NCBI GenBank assembly: GCA_018296165.2
Contig: JACKQL020000001.1
Span: 2,046,001 to 2,110,000 of the forward strand
DNA from: Termitomyces sp. T153
Taxonomy: Eukaryota; Basidiomycota; Agaricomycetes; Agaricales; Lyophyllaceae
DNA length: 64,000 bases
Direction: 5' to 3'
The notes under the pieces are model-generated. The model saw nothing but the letters and a program-made list of their open reading frames with translations. It was not told the origin of the DNA and ran no database searches. Below, piece by piece: positions 11,909 through 22,173 of the stretch; position 1 is the stretch's first letter; every line of letters begins with the position of its first letter. The translations under genes were made by a program, and so were the position numbers.

Positions 11909-13202
11909 TCAAACCCCCACGTAGCTTTTTACTGCCCACATCGAATTCAAAGTCTCCATCTGCACAAAAGAAAACATGCCGATTAATGACAAGGTAATGA
12001 TTTTTTCTCAGAAGCGTATAACTCGCCAATTTCGCAAAACCCTCTTCTTGGACAACTTCGCCGACGAGCTGCTCAAGCTGAGTGCGTGGAAGATCGTACA
12101 GGCAGGTCGACTGTCTGAGTGAGGCCAGCAGGGCAGAAGGAGCTTCCGTTCTACCATCACCAGAGGCATCAGAAGGCCCGTTAAGTCTGTTGAGATCATC
12201 GTTTCCACTTTTTGCTGAAGAACTTGGTGGTGATGAATCTGGCAAAGATATTTGTTGCTGTATTTCATGAATTCGAGGGTTTAGCAGAGGTTGAGTAAAT
12301 TGAAACGAAGATTCGGGACAAGTGTTGCCTGCTGGTTGTTGACCAAGAGAGAGCAAAGGATCGGACGAAGGTATTTGAGTTTGAGCAATTTCTACATGCG
12401 AAGACAAAGTCATAGACGGCGGAGGAAAAGGTAGACTTGGAGGCGAGGTAAGGGAAGCTTGATAGCCGTTCAATTGTTTTGGAAGCGCCGTAGGTACAGA
12501 GTGAATTGACTGAGAAATCATTGAGGGAGCATGTGCGAGAGCTTGATACTGTTGGGGGGCTGGAGGTGGATTCATCGTTCGAGGAGCAGGGTTAGGCGCG
12601 GGACTGGCTTTGCAGGGACACACACTACTGATCGTCTTGATAAATTCCAAGACCGATACCGAAGAGAAAAAAGTAATCTGGAAACGTCGATATACCTGGA
12701 TTAAAGAACATTAAATAAATCAGAAATAGACGCATTCTCATATTCTCATAATTGAGTAGAAAACAGACTGGGACATCTTGGTAATCAATAGGATGCAGAT
12801 ATCGGATTCCAACAACCGTGTCACGGTATACTGCCTTCAGTGGCAGTCCTTGAGCTTGTTGCTTCTGGGCTGGTCGATGTGGCAAGGAAGAGAAGGTCAA
12901 CAGATCTATATCTTCCTAGAAGGTCGTCAAGTTGGCGCTTCAAATAGGTAGCCTAACGGTTGACTTGCAAAGACGACCTCTCTTTGCGTTGGGTCATTGT
13001 CCGAGTCCATAGACCACAGAATGCGAAGTCGGACAGATTCAAGCTGAGCACCTTTTTTAACATCGAGAACTAAACGAATCGAAGGATTAGTGAAGTGTTG
13101 CCATTCTGGAGTACTCGCAGAAGTTTTCTGCAGAGCGTTCGGGTAAGACTTTGAGTATTTTGCAAGAGGGTAAGTCGACGTCGCTGTCGTCGAATGGGAC
13201 AT
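11909..13202 (-). CDS. rec114: Meiotic recombination protein Rec114
   Basis: Rec114 works with Mei4 and Mer2 to activate Spo11 double-strand-break formation on meiotic chromosomes. Exons by inspection: 13202-12965, 12911-12769, 12695-12027, 11959-11909, about 366 residues; the first intron borders are least certain. The N-terminal part fits the Rec114 PH-like domain: YPLAKYSKSYP, then a Trp-His stretch, then VRLRILWS, and after two introns YRRFQITFFSSVSVLEFIK ending in the conserved SVCPCK. A Pro/Ser/Gln-rich disordered middle follows. The C-terminal helical segment LLASLRQSTCLYDLPRTQ, then LEQLVGEVV, matches the Mei4-binding tail, ending SMWAVKSYVGV. That ending requires a GC-AG intron (donor GCGAGT at 12,026-12,021); a GT donor two bases on gives a different tail. 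Divergent from the VanZ-like gene. Confidence 0.78.
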
Positions 13203-13395
13203 GAATGCATGACCTACTATCGGGAGCAGCCCCATTTTGTCTTCTCTTTTCCGGACTTCCGTCCCGACGTCCGAGTCTATTGTCACCATGGTCTGTGGCA
13301 CATCCACATCCTTCCTCAAGAATGTCCGGAAGTTCCCTCGTAATTTCACCAAGTCCGTTATGAAATCTCATCGCTTTCGAATCCCAAAGTACGAC
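13203..13395. promoter_or_regulatory. Shared divergent promoter region, rec114 / VanZ-like gene
   Basis: Only 193 bases separate the two start codons, which point away from each other. The stretch must hold the 5' UTRs and promoters of both genes. It is CpG-containing, with pyrimidine runs (TTTTGTCTTCTCTTTTCC near 13,233) but no clear TATA box. Confidence 0.5.
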
Positions 13396-14345
13396 ATGCC
13401 TATACGCCTCCGGCTGGTCAGACCCATGTCCATTATTTCCGTTACCATCTCACAATCCATATAGTGGTTTCTCGTTTTCACTTGCATCATTATGGTTGTG
13501 CTTGCTTTCCTGGGCTTTACCGACTTCTCGAGGTCTCTGCCACTGAATGACAAGCTACTACACTTTCTGTGTTTCTGCTTGGCTAGCGGAGTGTTCTACT
13601 TCATTATCGATGTCGAAGAGTGAATGCCGATGTTACCTGACATTTTGACCATCTTTTCATCCCATCCTTTGTCCAGGGACGCGCGGCGAATATGGTTCTG
13701 GCGACATTCAGGGCTGATATTCACAGCTATCGTGTGTTTCTTCTGTGGAGGTATCCTGAGTGAATTTGTGCAATCCTTGCTTCCAGTACGTTGTCGATTC
13801 AATAACGCATATTATTTCATAACTAACATTGACTCGAGTATAAATTTTTTGATGTTGGCGACATGATTGTACGTGCACGGCGCAATTTCGAGTTGTATCT
13901 CAGTGACAATTAGTTATACCTCCTTTCAGGCGAATCTCTTGGGGTCTTCTGTAGGTCTATCAGTGGCATATCATTTGGAGCGCTACTATCGTTACCGTAG
14001 AGAGGTACGCCCCTTCTGTTTTGCACTGCGTCTTTCATCATCAATCTATCTTCACAGATAAACCGTCTCTATCGACCTCTTGAGACGTCTCTCTCAGATC
14101 TCTCAGATCTTGAGGACGAAACCGGAACCCAGTTGCTTCCAACGTACAACACTAATTCTGATCGAGCACCCAAAAGTAGCCAATATAAAGCACCTCGCTT
14201 TGCTGATGTGTGGGACGAGCGAGAAGAGGTGTTCGATATTGGCGGGGCCTCTGATGAAGAAGACGACAGGATACCCGGGCCTGCTATTCCTCCCCACAAC
14301 ACAGAACAGGGTCTAATACCCAAAATCACAGTCTGCGGACCGTAG
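13396..14345 (+). CDS. VanZ-like membrane protein
   Basis: Six exons with consistent phases: 13396-13416, 13465-13619, 13677-13785, 13839-13868, 13930-14004, 14058-14345, 225 residues. The N-terminal half has hydrophobic helices: WFLVFTCIIMVVLAFLGF, then LNDKLLHFLCFCLASGVFYF, then a third ending FFCGGILSEFVQSLLP, and a last around VANLLGSSVGL. The LNDKLLHF, EFVQ and GDxxAN-LLG signatures are those of the VanZ-like family, small multi-pass proteins of unknown biochemical role in fungi. The GAT-ATG-ATT of the 30-base fourth exon lies directly before the A-N-L-L-G segment. The C-terminal third is cytosol-type, acidic and Ser-rich without a domain. It ends 177 bases from the convergent Mmc1-like gene. 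Confidence 0.82.
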
Positions 14346-14522
14346 TCGAGTTTAATGATATTATCGACTATTTATCTCCTTTCCTCTTGTATTCCGACCA
14401 CGTATATGTAACACGGAAACAAGTACCGCAAAGTACAGCATAAATAGCGCAGGACGTCAGTGTGTCCTTACCTCTACTTGGCCTATCGATGTAGCTGCGA
14501 TTCATGTCGCTACAAAACCAGT

Positions 14523-16685
14523 TTATTGTAATGACTGATCAAGATGATCTAGAGTAGCTTGTAGTGTATCGAGTTCCTCTTCTACTTCCTCAATTTCACT
14601 TCTTCGCTGAGCAGTAATCTCTGACAATTTCTCGCAGCCAGTTTCGGCGACCACAAGAACCTTGTTTTGCATTGCTTGATCGAGGGTTGTCTGCAAACAT
14701 AGTCAGATCACACATAATAATTCGAACACAAAATCATACCCGGAGATCACGGGCCAGACCATTTCCAACACGATCCCAATCCTCCCACCAGCGTCTTTTC
14801 GCGCGTTCCCACTTTCCTACTCCCCACCGCACGCTCATAACGGCGATCAAGAGTCCCAGACTCATTGCCGTGCCGGCATCTAGTCCTACCACACCCAGCA
14901 ACCCTTCACCTGTACCAGCCAACCACCCGAGCCACCCAGCCCAACCGAGCCCGGCTCCTGCGGCGATTCCTCCCCCAATCCTGAGTGTCACGCGTTGTGC
15001 CGTGAGGTGAAGTCTCGTTGTCGGATGCTCAATGATCTGACCACGCCGCATGTCGATAGGGTGTATAAGGGTACGTGGCATTACGCGGAAGGAAGGCGAA
15101 GCCACAAGTTGTTGAAGTAAATTCTGAAGGATCGCGGAGTTGAAAGGTGGGTGAGGGTGAGCGGCAAGGAGCGAGAACATGGATTTGGTAATCTCGTCTT
15201 GAAGTACAGACAGGCGGCCAGTTTGAAGAACGAGCTGTGACGTACTTAAGATACATTTTTCAAGTTGTTGAGATGCCATGAGCGTACCTGTTGCTCGAGC
15301 GTTCGACATCCGGGTTGCAGAACAGCTTGTGTGATTAAAAGACTGATCTCATCCACACGCCAAATCAGCTTCCACCACGTCAGGCGATCCATGACGACTC
15401 TAATCTCTTTCGCAGCAAGATCCAACGCGGCAGTCACTGCGTCACCTTCTCCATCGGAAAAGCGACTGAGGACCTCACCCTGCGCTTTTACTTTTGCTTC
15501 TTCGAGCCTCGCTTTCAAAGCACACACGTCGACAGCAACACTGTCCGTCTCGTGCCGCACTCGATGTAAAGCGGCCTGGTACGTTGTGAGAGCAGCCCGA
15601 ATGCGTGCAAGAGCCGTCTGATAACGAAGTGATGACTCAGAGAATTCTGCTTTTGGAGAAATTATTTCTTTGAATGCATCAAGAACAGAAGACACTTGAG
15701 AGCCATTGTAGTCGTCTTGATATCTTTGGATAGCAATTGGTGACTGGAAGTCAGACTTTAGAACCTCGTTGGCCGCAACGGCACGAAAGGGGTCCACAAA
15801 ATAAATCTTCAGTCTTCTGGCTGTCTTTTCTGGTAGAATTTCCGAGAGATTCGTGCGCAGATCCTCCAGGTTTGACTTTGGAGGTGTTGAGGTAACAACC
15901 AGGATCGTATTGGGGTTTCGGAAGAGGCAAGGGTCACGAAGGAGAACGGAGATCGGCGTTGTTAGGGGGTTACACAGAATGACGGAAACATCGGCTTCCA
16001 AAAGAGCGTCGTAGGTCTCAGGAGTGACGACGACAGAGGATACGGAGTTTCGAGATCTCTGAATAATAGAAGGAGATAGTTCGACAATTTGGAGTGGAAA
16101 TGGGAATTGTTGGAAGAAAGAAGACGATACATGAAATTCAGAATCCTTGTTAGCGGGTAGTGATCTAGAACAGTTCTGTTTGGATCGGCTCAACGAAGGA
16201 GTAATATTCGCTGACGACAATCTTAAAGTTGTTTGACCGGGGTGGGTTCCCCATCGACTTCGAATCCGTTCATTCAAGGACTGGTCAGAGGTCAAAGGTT
16301 CCTCTAGGAGAGCTGTAACTAGATCTTGTGCACCAGACCATTGGTCAAGGCCGTATACTACGGACGAATTGAGTTCGTGTTCCCAAAAACGTGAGGGACT
16401 CAACTCACCCGTAATGTGTACTGGAGGAATCTCCTTAGATACAAGATCGGTGTATGTTTTTGACAAGATTTCTTTCCATAATTTGGGAGATTCTGTCGAG
16501 TTTGCTGCCTGTTCTTCTGGAGGGAGTGCCCGAGGAAGCAAGGAGGTGGTTTTGTGAAGGAGAGTTAAGATTTCATGACGCTGCGGGAGCGTTTTCGAGT
16601 TTGTAGCATGAGAAAGCGATCTATAAATAAACCATGAAACACGATGGCGGGCTGTATGCGTGTGTCCGACGCGACATATGAGCAT
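14523..16685 (-). CDS. Mmc1-like fungal mitochondrial membrane protein
   Basis: Exons 16685-15288, 15234-14740, 14690-14523; phases fit and give 686 residues. The N terminus is Arg/Ser/Thr-rich with few acidic residues (MLICRVGHTHTARHRVSW), like a mitochondrial presequence. Residues about 30-330 contain a nucleotide-binding-like alternating pattern (SVILCNPLTTP, then NTILVVTSTPP). A helical region follows, including LTWWKLIWRVDEISLLIT, then two hydrophobic Gly-rich helices near residues 565-605 (GGGIAAGAGLGWAGWLGW and GTAMSLGLLIAVM), and a coiled-coil tail ending LDHLDQSLQ. Order and length fit the fungal Mmc1-type family of mitochondrial inner-membrane proteins. Family name is from memory and tentative; a dynamin-like relative is the alternative. 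The start is 95 bases from the hairpin end of a Helitron remnant. Confidence 0.6.
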
Positions 16686-16780
16686 TGCTCACCTTAACCA
16701 CAGAAAACATCCAAACGTGTCTTCGGGTGATCACGTGACAGGTGCGACATGACGGAGTCCGGTCAGAGATCAATCTACAC

Positions 16781-16818
16781 GAGCTACGGTCCGTGCCTTC
16801 GGCACGGGCCTGTAGCTC
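16781..16818. repeat. Strong hairpin, candidate Helitron 3' terminal structure
   Basis: Outer arms GAGCTAC / GTAGCTC and inner arms GGTCCGTGCC / GGCACGGGCC pair around a TTC loop, a 17-bp stem with one G-T pair and one bulged T. It keeps its CG dinucleotides. It lies beyond the 59-bp array and downstream of the helicase tail on the minus strand, where Helitrons carry a terminal hairpin. A canonical CTRR end is not evident after it (GTGTAGATT follows). Confidence 0.6.
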
Positions 16819-16824
16819 TTGCTT

Positions 16825-17154
16825 CAACCTCACTTCGTTCGGTTAGGTCCTTGTATTTCTAACTCAATGCTAAGTCCCAGACCCAACCTCACTTTATTCA
16901 GTTAGGTCTTTGTATTTCAAACTTAATGCTAAGTTTCAGACCCAACCTCACTTCATTTGGTTAGGTCCTTGTATTTCTAACTCAATGCTAAGTTCCAGAC
17001 CCAACCTCACTTTGTTTGGTTAGGTCTTTGTATTTCCAACTCAATGCTAAGTCCCAGACTCAACCTCACTTCATTTGGTTAAGTCTTTGTATTTCAAACT
17101 CAATGCTAAGTCCCAGACCCAACCTCACTTCATTTGGTTAGGTCTTTGTATTTT
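16825..17154. repeat. 59-bp tandem array, about 5.6 copies
   Basis: The word CAACCTCACTT recurs at 16,825, 16,884, 16,943, 17,002, 17,061 and 17,120, an exact 59-base period. Each unit holds GGTTAGGTC, TTGTATTTC and AATGCTAAGT. The first copy keeps CTTCGTTCGG, while later copies read CTTTATTCAG, CTTCATTTGG or CTTTGTTTGG, which are CG to TG/CA changes. There are no spacers between units, so this is a minisatellite. Confidence 0.95.
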
Positions 17155-17330
17155 GTTGACCAAGTGTTGCTTTTCTCTTACAATTCAATACACTGAGATT
17201 TCATGTATAAACCAATCATGTATCTATATTACATTATTAACAAAATACTACAATGTCCACTGGTATATATTAGAGATGCTGAAAATTATAAAAGTTAGTA
17301 CTAACCAAGCAATTATTTCAACTGTCACAC

Positions 17331-17650
17331 TTACATTTGTAAGCCATTAAAAATATCTATACAACATGGTTCAGCTATAGACATTAGGTGCTGAAGTTCA
17401 TAGAAGTTAGCAATTTGTTGCTTGAATCCAACAAAACTCACACTTACATTTGTAAACCATTTAAGATTTCCTGATAGACAATATTTGCAGCCTTTCTTGA
17501 TGTGTTTTCTGGGTCCAAGATGACTTTGATATGATCTCCTGATGTGCACCGAGAGAGTGCAACATAAAGTTGGCCATATGAAAAAACTCCTGATCAAAGG
17601 TCCAATCCAACATGCTTGACTGATTAACCCTGAGACTTACATGCCAAGGG
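17331..17650 (-). pseudogene. PIF1-like helicase C-terminal fragment (Helitron)
   Basis: On the minus strand a K-S-Q-G-stop-S-V-K-H-V-G-L-D-L-stop frame leads into [20 protein letters not shown] and ends with NGLQM-stop near 17,445. [10 protein letters not shown] is motif VI of PIF1/RecD-like helicases and is typical of Helitron RepHel proteins. The two internal stops sit where Q and R are usual (CAA to TAA, CGA to TGA), consistent with cytosine deamination. The terminal NGLQM coding segment is duplicated about 113 bases downstream, near 17,331-17,350. Everything upstream of motif VI is missing. Confidence 0.8.
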
Positions 17651-18005
17651 TGCAGACCTGTTGATGGGTTCTGTAGAACTCCGGATTCTGCGTACTTAGT
17701 GTTACAACCGCGACAGTACCGAGAACATTGAAGAATGTGAAATACTAAAGACCGCACTTTATTATTATCCTCTGAGCTGGTGCAGGTTGGTGCTACGGTT
17801 TGGATAGCATGAGCCTTGGACTATAAGAAGGATAACTACGATTTCAGCATTGAACATTGAACATTGACCAAGGACCGAACCAGAGTATACTGAGGGGAGC
17901 GGTGGTCGGGGTCCTGCTGTGTACCAAACAAATAAGCAGCTCATTCTTCCTGAGCGACGTTTGTATAGCCTTACGTCTCTCCACTATAGTCTCTGCCTAT
18001 CTCTC

Positions 18006-21000
18006 ATGTCCTCTTCCTCGTCAGCAGCAACAACGAGCTCTCGCTCGCCCTCTCCATTGACTCCGGAGGCAATCGACTCCTACGACCCCGCAGCGATTCA
18101 AACCGACCTTGATTCTTGGTACCTCTCGTCTCTGCAGCAGCCCAAACCATCAGGGGCTCAATTTCCGTGGGAGATGACAACGTCCGATTTCTTGACTCCC
18201 AGGAAGTCTGAGGATGGCCAAATGCTTCAGTTGGATGAGTTGATTGAGCAGCATGCCTACGATGAGTCCGTCGTTTTCGCACTACTGTAGCGTAAATTAT
18301 AAATTAAGCCCTTCCAGCTCACCCATGTCAAGTTTGAATTCCCCTCCAACATACTCTTCACCGGCACTGCAGTCAATGCATGGGATTGCCTCTTCACAAG
18401 CATCCGTCGATACACCGCTTTCCGACTTCAGCAGACTAAGCAACAACCTTCTTTTATCTGGTCCTGTTTCTGTAACTAAACCTATACCGCCGCCTGCGTC
18501 TCTACCTCGAAAGCAAGATCCTTCATCAATGAATCAGAGGGTTGTCCGCCCGCCAAAGGAGTCTTGTTACAAGTATGCAACTCATGTATTCCCCACATCC
18601 CTCGGTAGCTTACTGAAGGTGTTCACACAAGTCTTCCAATAATGGTCCCAAGTATCCCGGAAGGTGGTGCAAAATCTCGTGTGGAGACTCAAGTGCGCGT
18701 TACTGTCGATTTGGCTGACACGAGCTCGTCTTCCGATCCTTATAAATATGATCGTGTTGGTTCGTGGCAGTGGCTGAAGTTACCACCGGGAACTGCAACG
18801 AAGAAGCGCACACGCAAACAGGGTAAAATAGGTGCGAGCCAAACCTTATTTGTCGTTTTTTTCTGCTCTTCTATTCATCGATGTCCTTAAGATCCTGATT
18901 CTCAAGACATATTGCATCTCTCCGCAACTGTGACGTGTGCATCACCACCACATAATCGTGTACTTAGCTGCACTAGCTGTCAGACGCGGGAGGTAAGCGC
19001 GTGATTCCCAGAATTCTGTATCTAACGTTATTCTGGCTCATGATAGGCAAAGCGTGTTGCGAAGAAACTTGCTGCCCGTGTGAGACCGGCGCGTTCGGAT
19101 TCTGAATCTGCCGACGAACGTCATTCGAAGGGCAAACAGATCGAAGACACGACGAGCATCATACAGTTCAATTGTGCCGAGATACTTGATTTTTCGATGG
19201 GTTCGGTTGTTCTTCCCCTTCGCATAACATGCTACTGCCGGCATCATCGAGAGAAAGTTGGCTTCAACGTTCACTTTACCATGATGGACCATCAAGGGCG
19301 TATAATTGGCACTGGGTCCACAAGACCTATCATGATCACCGACGACCACAAGACTGCTCCGTCTGCGAATACTGCACGACAGTCCGAGTTTGCTAATAAC
19401 CTTATGAGCGTCGATTCAGAATGGTCGCAGGTTCCAGGAATGGCCAAAGAGATACCGCCTGAAGTTCGTGCGCCTTCCAAGCGAAAGCAAGACGCAATAG
19501 GGAAACGGCCGAAGCCATACGATTCTGCAGGAAAACCGAATCGTGTATCAAGAGAAGGCAGCATTGCTAGCCAATCATCACCCTCCAATACCTTTGCGTC
19601 ACTGCCCATGACGAGATCCCCTACACCTTCCGTTCCTCAGCAAATGCAATCTTCTGACTCTATGTCTTCACAACCACCGCCACCATTGCAATATTCTTCC
19701 AACGGTTCTGACTCGTCCTCTCCGTCTATCCTTGTTACCCCGCTAGATCGGAGCCCTGAGATCAACATACCTGATCCCCACCAAAGTGAAGCTTCACATG
19801 CCCCATCTCCATTGTCTTTGCCTACTACTGGTCCTTCTGTGGTCATGCCAACACATCCGCATCCTATGCCTTTCATGTTCTTCGATCCTCTGCAGACACA
19901 GCAAAATATGTCTTTGCAACTTCCCATCATCCATCGATTGATACCTAACATGGGACCCACGCACGGCGGCATTGAGGTCACTGTCTTGGGTGCTAATTTC
20001 CATCCTTCTTTGCAACTAAATTGCATTTTTGGTGATGTCGCGGCGAGCTCCACACAAAGATGGAGCGATAATACCCTTGTTTGTGTTCTTCCACCTCGGG
20101 CAACTGCAGGCGTGGTAGCTGTTTGGTTTGATGGATTCCCAAAAATGTTGGATCAAACAAGTACTCACCCGTCATTATTTACATATGCCGACGAATCTGA
20201 TAGAGCTTTGTAAGTGATTTTTGTAAATTTTGTTATGATATGTATTGATCACAGTTCATAGGATGGAGCTTGCTCTCCAGGTCGTGGGCTTGAAAATGAC
20301 TGGTAAAATCGAAGACGCGAAAAACGTTGCAATGCGGATTGTCGGCGGGTCTGATAGTTCAGAGTCGCAAAATGGCAACAATAGTAACATGATGCAGCTG
20401 ACATCGTCCGTCTCCACTCGCGACCTTCGCCCTTTATTTCTCAGTTGTGCTGGCGAAAGCGAAAATTTCGAGAGTGTACTGATAGACTTCCTCAACGTTC
20501 TTGATACTCCTCTGGATCATCAAGCCCCGAACTCGATCTCAACACCCAAAGCTATATCCCATACTACCTCCAGTGGTCAGACACTGCTCCATCTGTCTGC
20601 CTTTATGGGCTTCTCATCGCTTGTGTCTTTCTTGGTAAAGCATGGGATCGACCTCGATGCTCGTGACCGGAATGGTTATACGGCATTGCATTTTGCTGCT
20701 CTAGCCAAATCTGAAGCTTCTGTTCGTATCCTAATGGCCGCGGACGCAGATAAAGAGATCGTTAATGCTTTGGGTAAGACGCCAGCGGAGTGTGCGTCGG
20801 GAATGGAAGAAATATTTGGTGATAATACCACTGAAGACGATACCGACTCTGATGAAGAGGCACAATGGGGTGATGCCGAGGAAGATTCAGACTTACCTAT
20901 CCGGCGAGCCCTAGCAAAACGCTCATCGCGCCGAAACCTCCGTCGTGGGGCTCGTATGGTTTCAGGAAAAAGTACCTCAACGATCACACGCTCTCTTGAT

Positions 21001-21942
21001 ATATCGCGAGTAGCAACACCACCACTGCCTGTCACTGATACCGCTGAAGGAAGCAGTGAAAAGGCAATTGGTGTCGATGAGAAACAGACTGTGTCGTTCA
21101 TTGAGACGATACAACGCACTTTGGCGCAATTCCCTGCCGCTCAGGGTATCATCCCGACTATCCCCCAGCTTCCTCTACCACAACTTCCCACTTTACCAGG
21201 GATGCCAGCTGTTCCATGGAATCTTCCACAGATACCGATGGTGTTCCCTGTCTACGTACCCATGATGCCTGGCTGGCCCGCATTCTTGGGAGGCGATCAC
21301 GATGCCGGGAAACACGACGGGACGAGAGATAATGATGCTGCAAAAGGTGTGGGTGCCGGTGCCATACGTACCGCACAGGAGCTGCGTGCCACTTGGGAAA
21401 GATGGTTTGCGCTCGCCATCGCTACTGCCAGACAAGAGGATCTGCCTCCTCCAGTATATACTCCACGAGAAGTTGAGAGGGAGACACCCTCTAATGAATC
21501 GTCACAGATCAGTGCTGCAGGAGAAGCTGGTCCTAGCAAAGTCAGTGCTGCAGGAGATGCTGGGCCTAGCACTAGCGAGGTTGCTCGTCCTTCAGCTGAT
21601 ATCCGACCCATCGGTTACAAGATGTTATCTGTGCCCGACCAGGACATTCATACATATGGGTATCGACCCGGCGCTAAACAAGCGGAGAAACTGAAGAAGA
21701 AACGTATGTTATTAGCTCAACTGATTCTCTTTTTTACTCATTGGGGTTATATATTACAGACGATAAGATGTTGCTCATCTTCTGGCTGCCAATACTCTTT
21801 AGTAAGTCTATCATTTCATATTTGTGCGTCTGATACTGATTTCGTTCCAGTGTCTATGCTATGGGCCATCCACAGTGGACTACAGTTCACTTATCAAACA
21901 TTGAAAACCGTGATTCCCGCTAAATCTCCCTTCGTACGTTGA
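18006..21942 (+). CDS. mga2: Spt23/Mga2-type membrane-tethered transcription factor (IPT, ankyrin repeats, C-terminal TM)
   Basis: Spt23/Mga2 proteins sit in the ER membrane and are cut by the proteasome to free a fragment that activates fatty-acid desaturase and lipid genes. About 1,190 residues in eight exons; MSSSSSAATTS is taken as the start. Order: Ser-rich N terminus; a conserved block from SRVETQVRVTVDLA through CTSCQTREAKRVAKK and DFSMGSVVLPLRITCYCRHH to RPIMITDDHKT (19,100-19,350); Ser/Pro linker; IPT/TIG domain (PNMGPTHGGIEVTVLGANF to about 20,120); two ankyrin repeats (GQTLLHLSAFMG, NGYTALHFAALAKS, 20,570-20,800); acidic, Pro-rich region; a transmembrane helix KMLLIFWLPILF split by introns near 21,760-21,850. 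Complete with no frame break. It is upstream of and in tandem with the nucleoporin gene, 231 bases away. Confidence 0.88.
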
Positions 21943-22173
21943 TGCCGTATTCATTGACCACCCTGTCTCTTCCTTTGAGTCTCTTTACTACCTGGAGTTT
22001 TTTAAATAACTTAATTAGTGAGGTTGTAAGTAACGTGTAAAACTATAGAAGTTTCCAAGCGAATTGTAGTACTCGTTGTTTGTCTTTGTTCAGAATAATT
22101 ATAATTCACGTGGCTGACCTTGAAAATGTTGGTCCACTAACGCGTCACGAACTTTTATCCACATCCATCTGAA

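Larger units (their letters stand above)
16781..17650 (-). mobile_element. Helitron 3'-end remnant
   Basis: Reading the minus strand in order: the C-terminal end of a PIF1-type helicase (17,640-17,453), a noncoding stretch, a 59-bp tandem array (17,154-16,825) and a strong hairpin (16,818-16,781). This is the layout of a Helitron/Helentron 3' end. The insert is CpG-poor inside the CpG-rich gene island, with CG reappearing from about 17,680. The upstream RepHel protein is missing, so the element is 5'-truncated and dead. It fills most of the gap between the divergent Mmc1-like and Spt23/Mga2-like genes. Confidence 0.65.

Noticed and set aside
16621..16833. Alternative upstream exon and start for the Mmc1-like gene (MFSVVK followed by an intron)
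   Set aside because: The donor phase does not match the downstream frame; the in-frame ATG at 16,685 gives a presequence-like N terminus without an intron.
16825..17154. Regular array resembling a CRISPR
   Set aside because: Units are directly adjacent with no unique spacers and the genome is eukaryotic; it is a minisatellite in a Helitron end.
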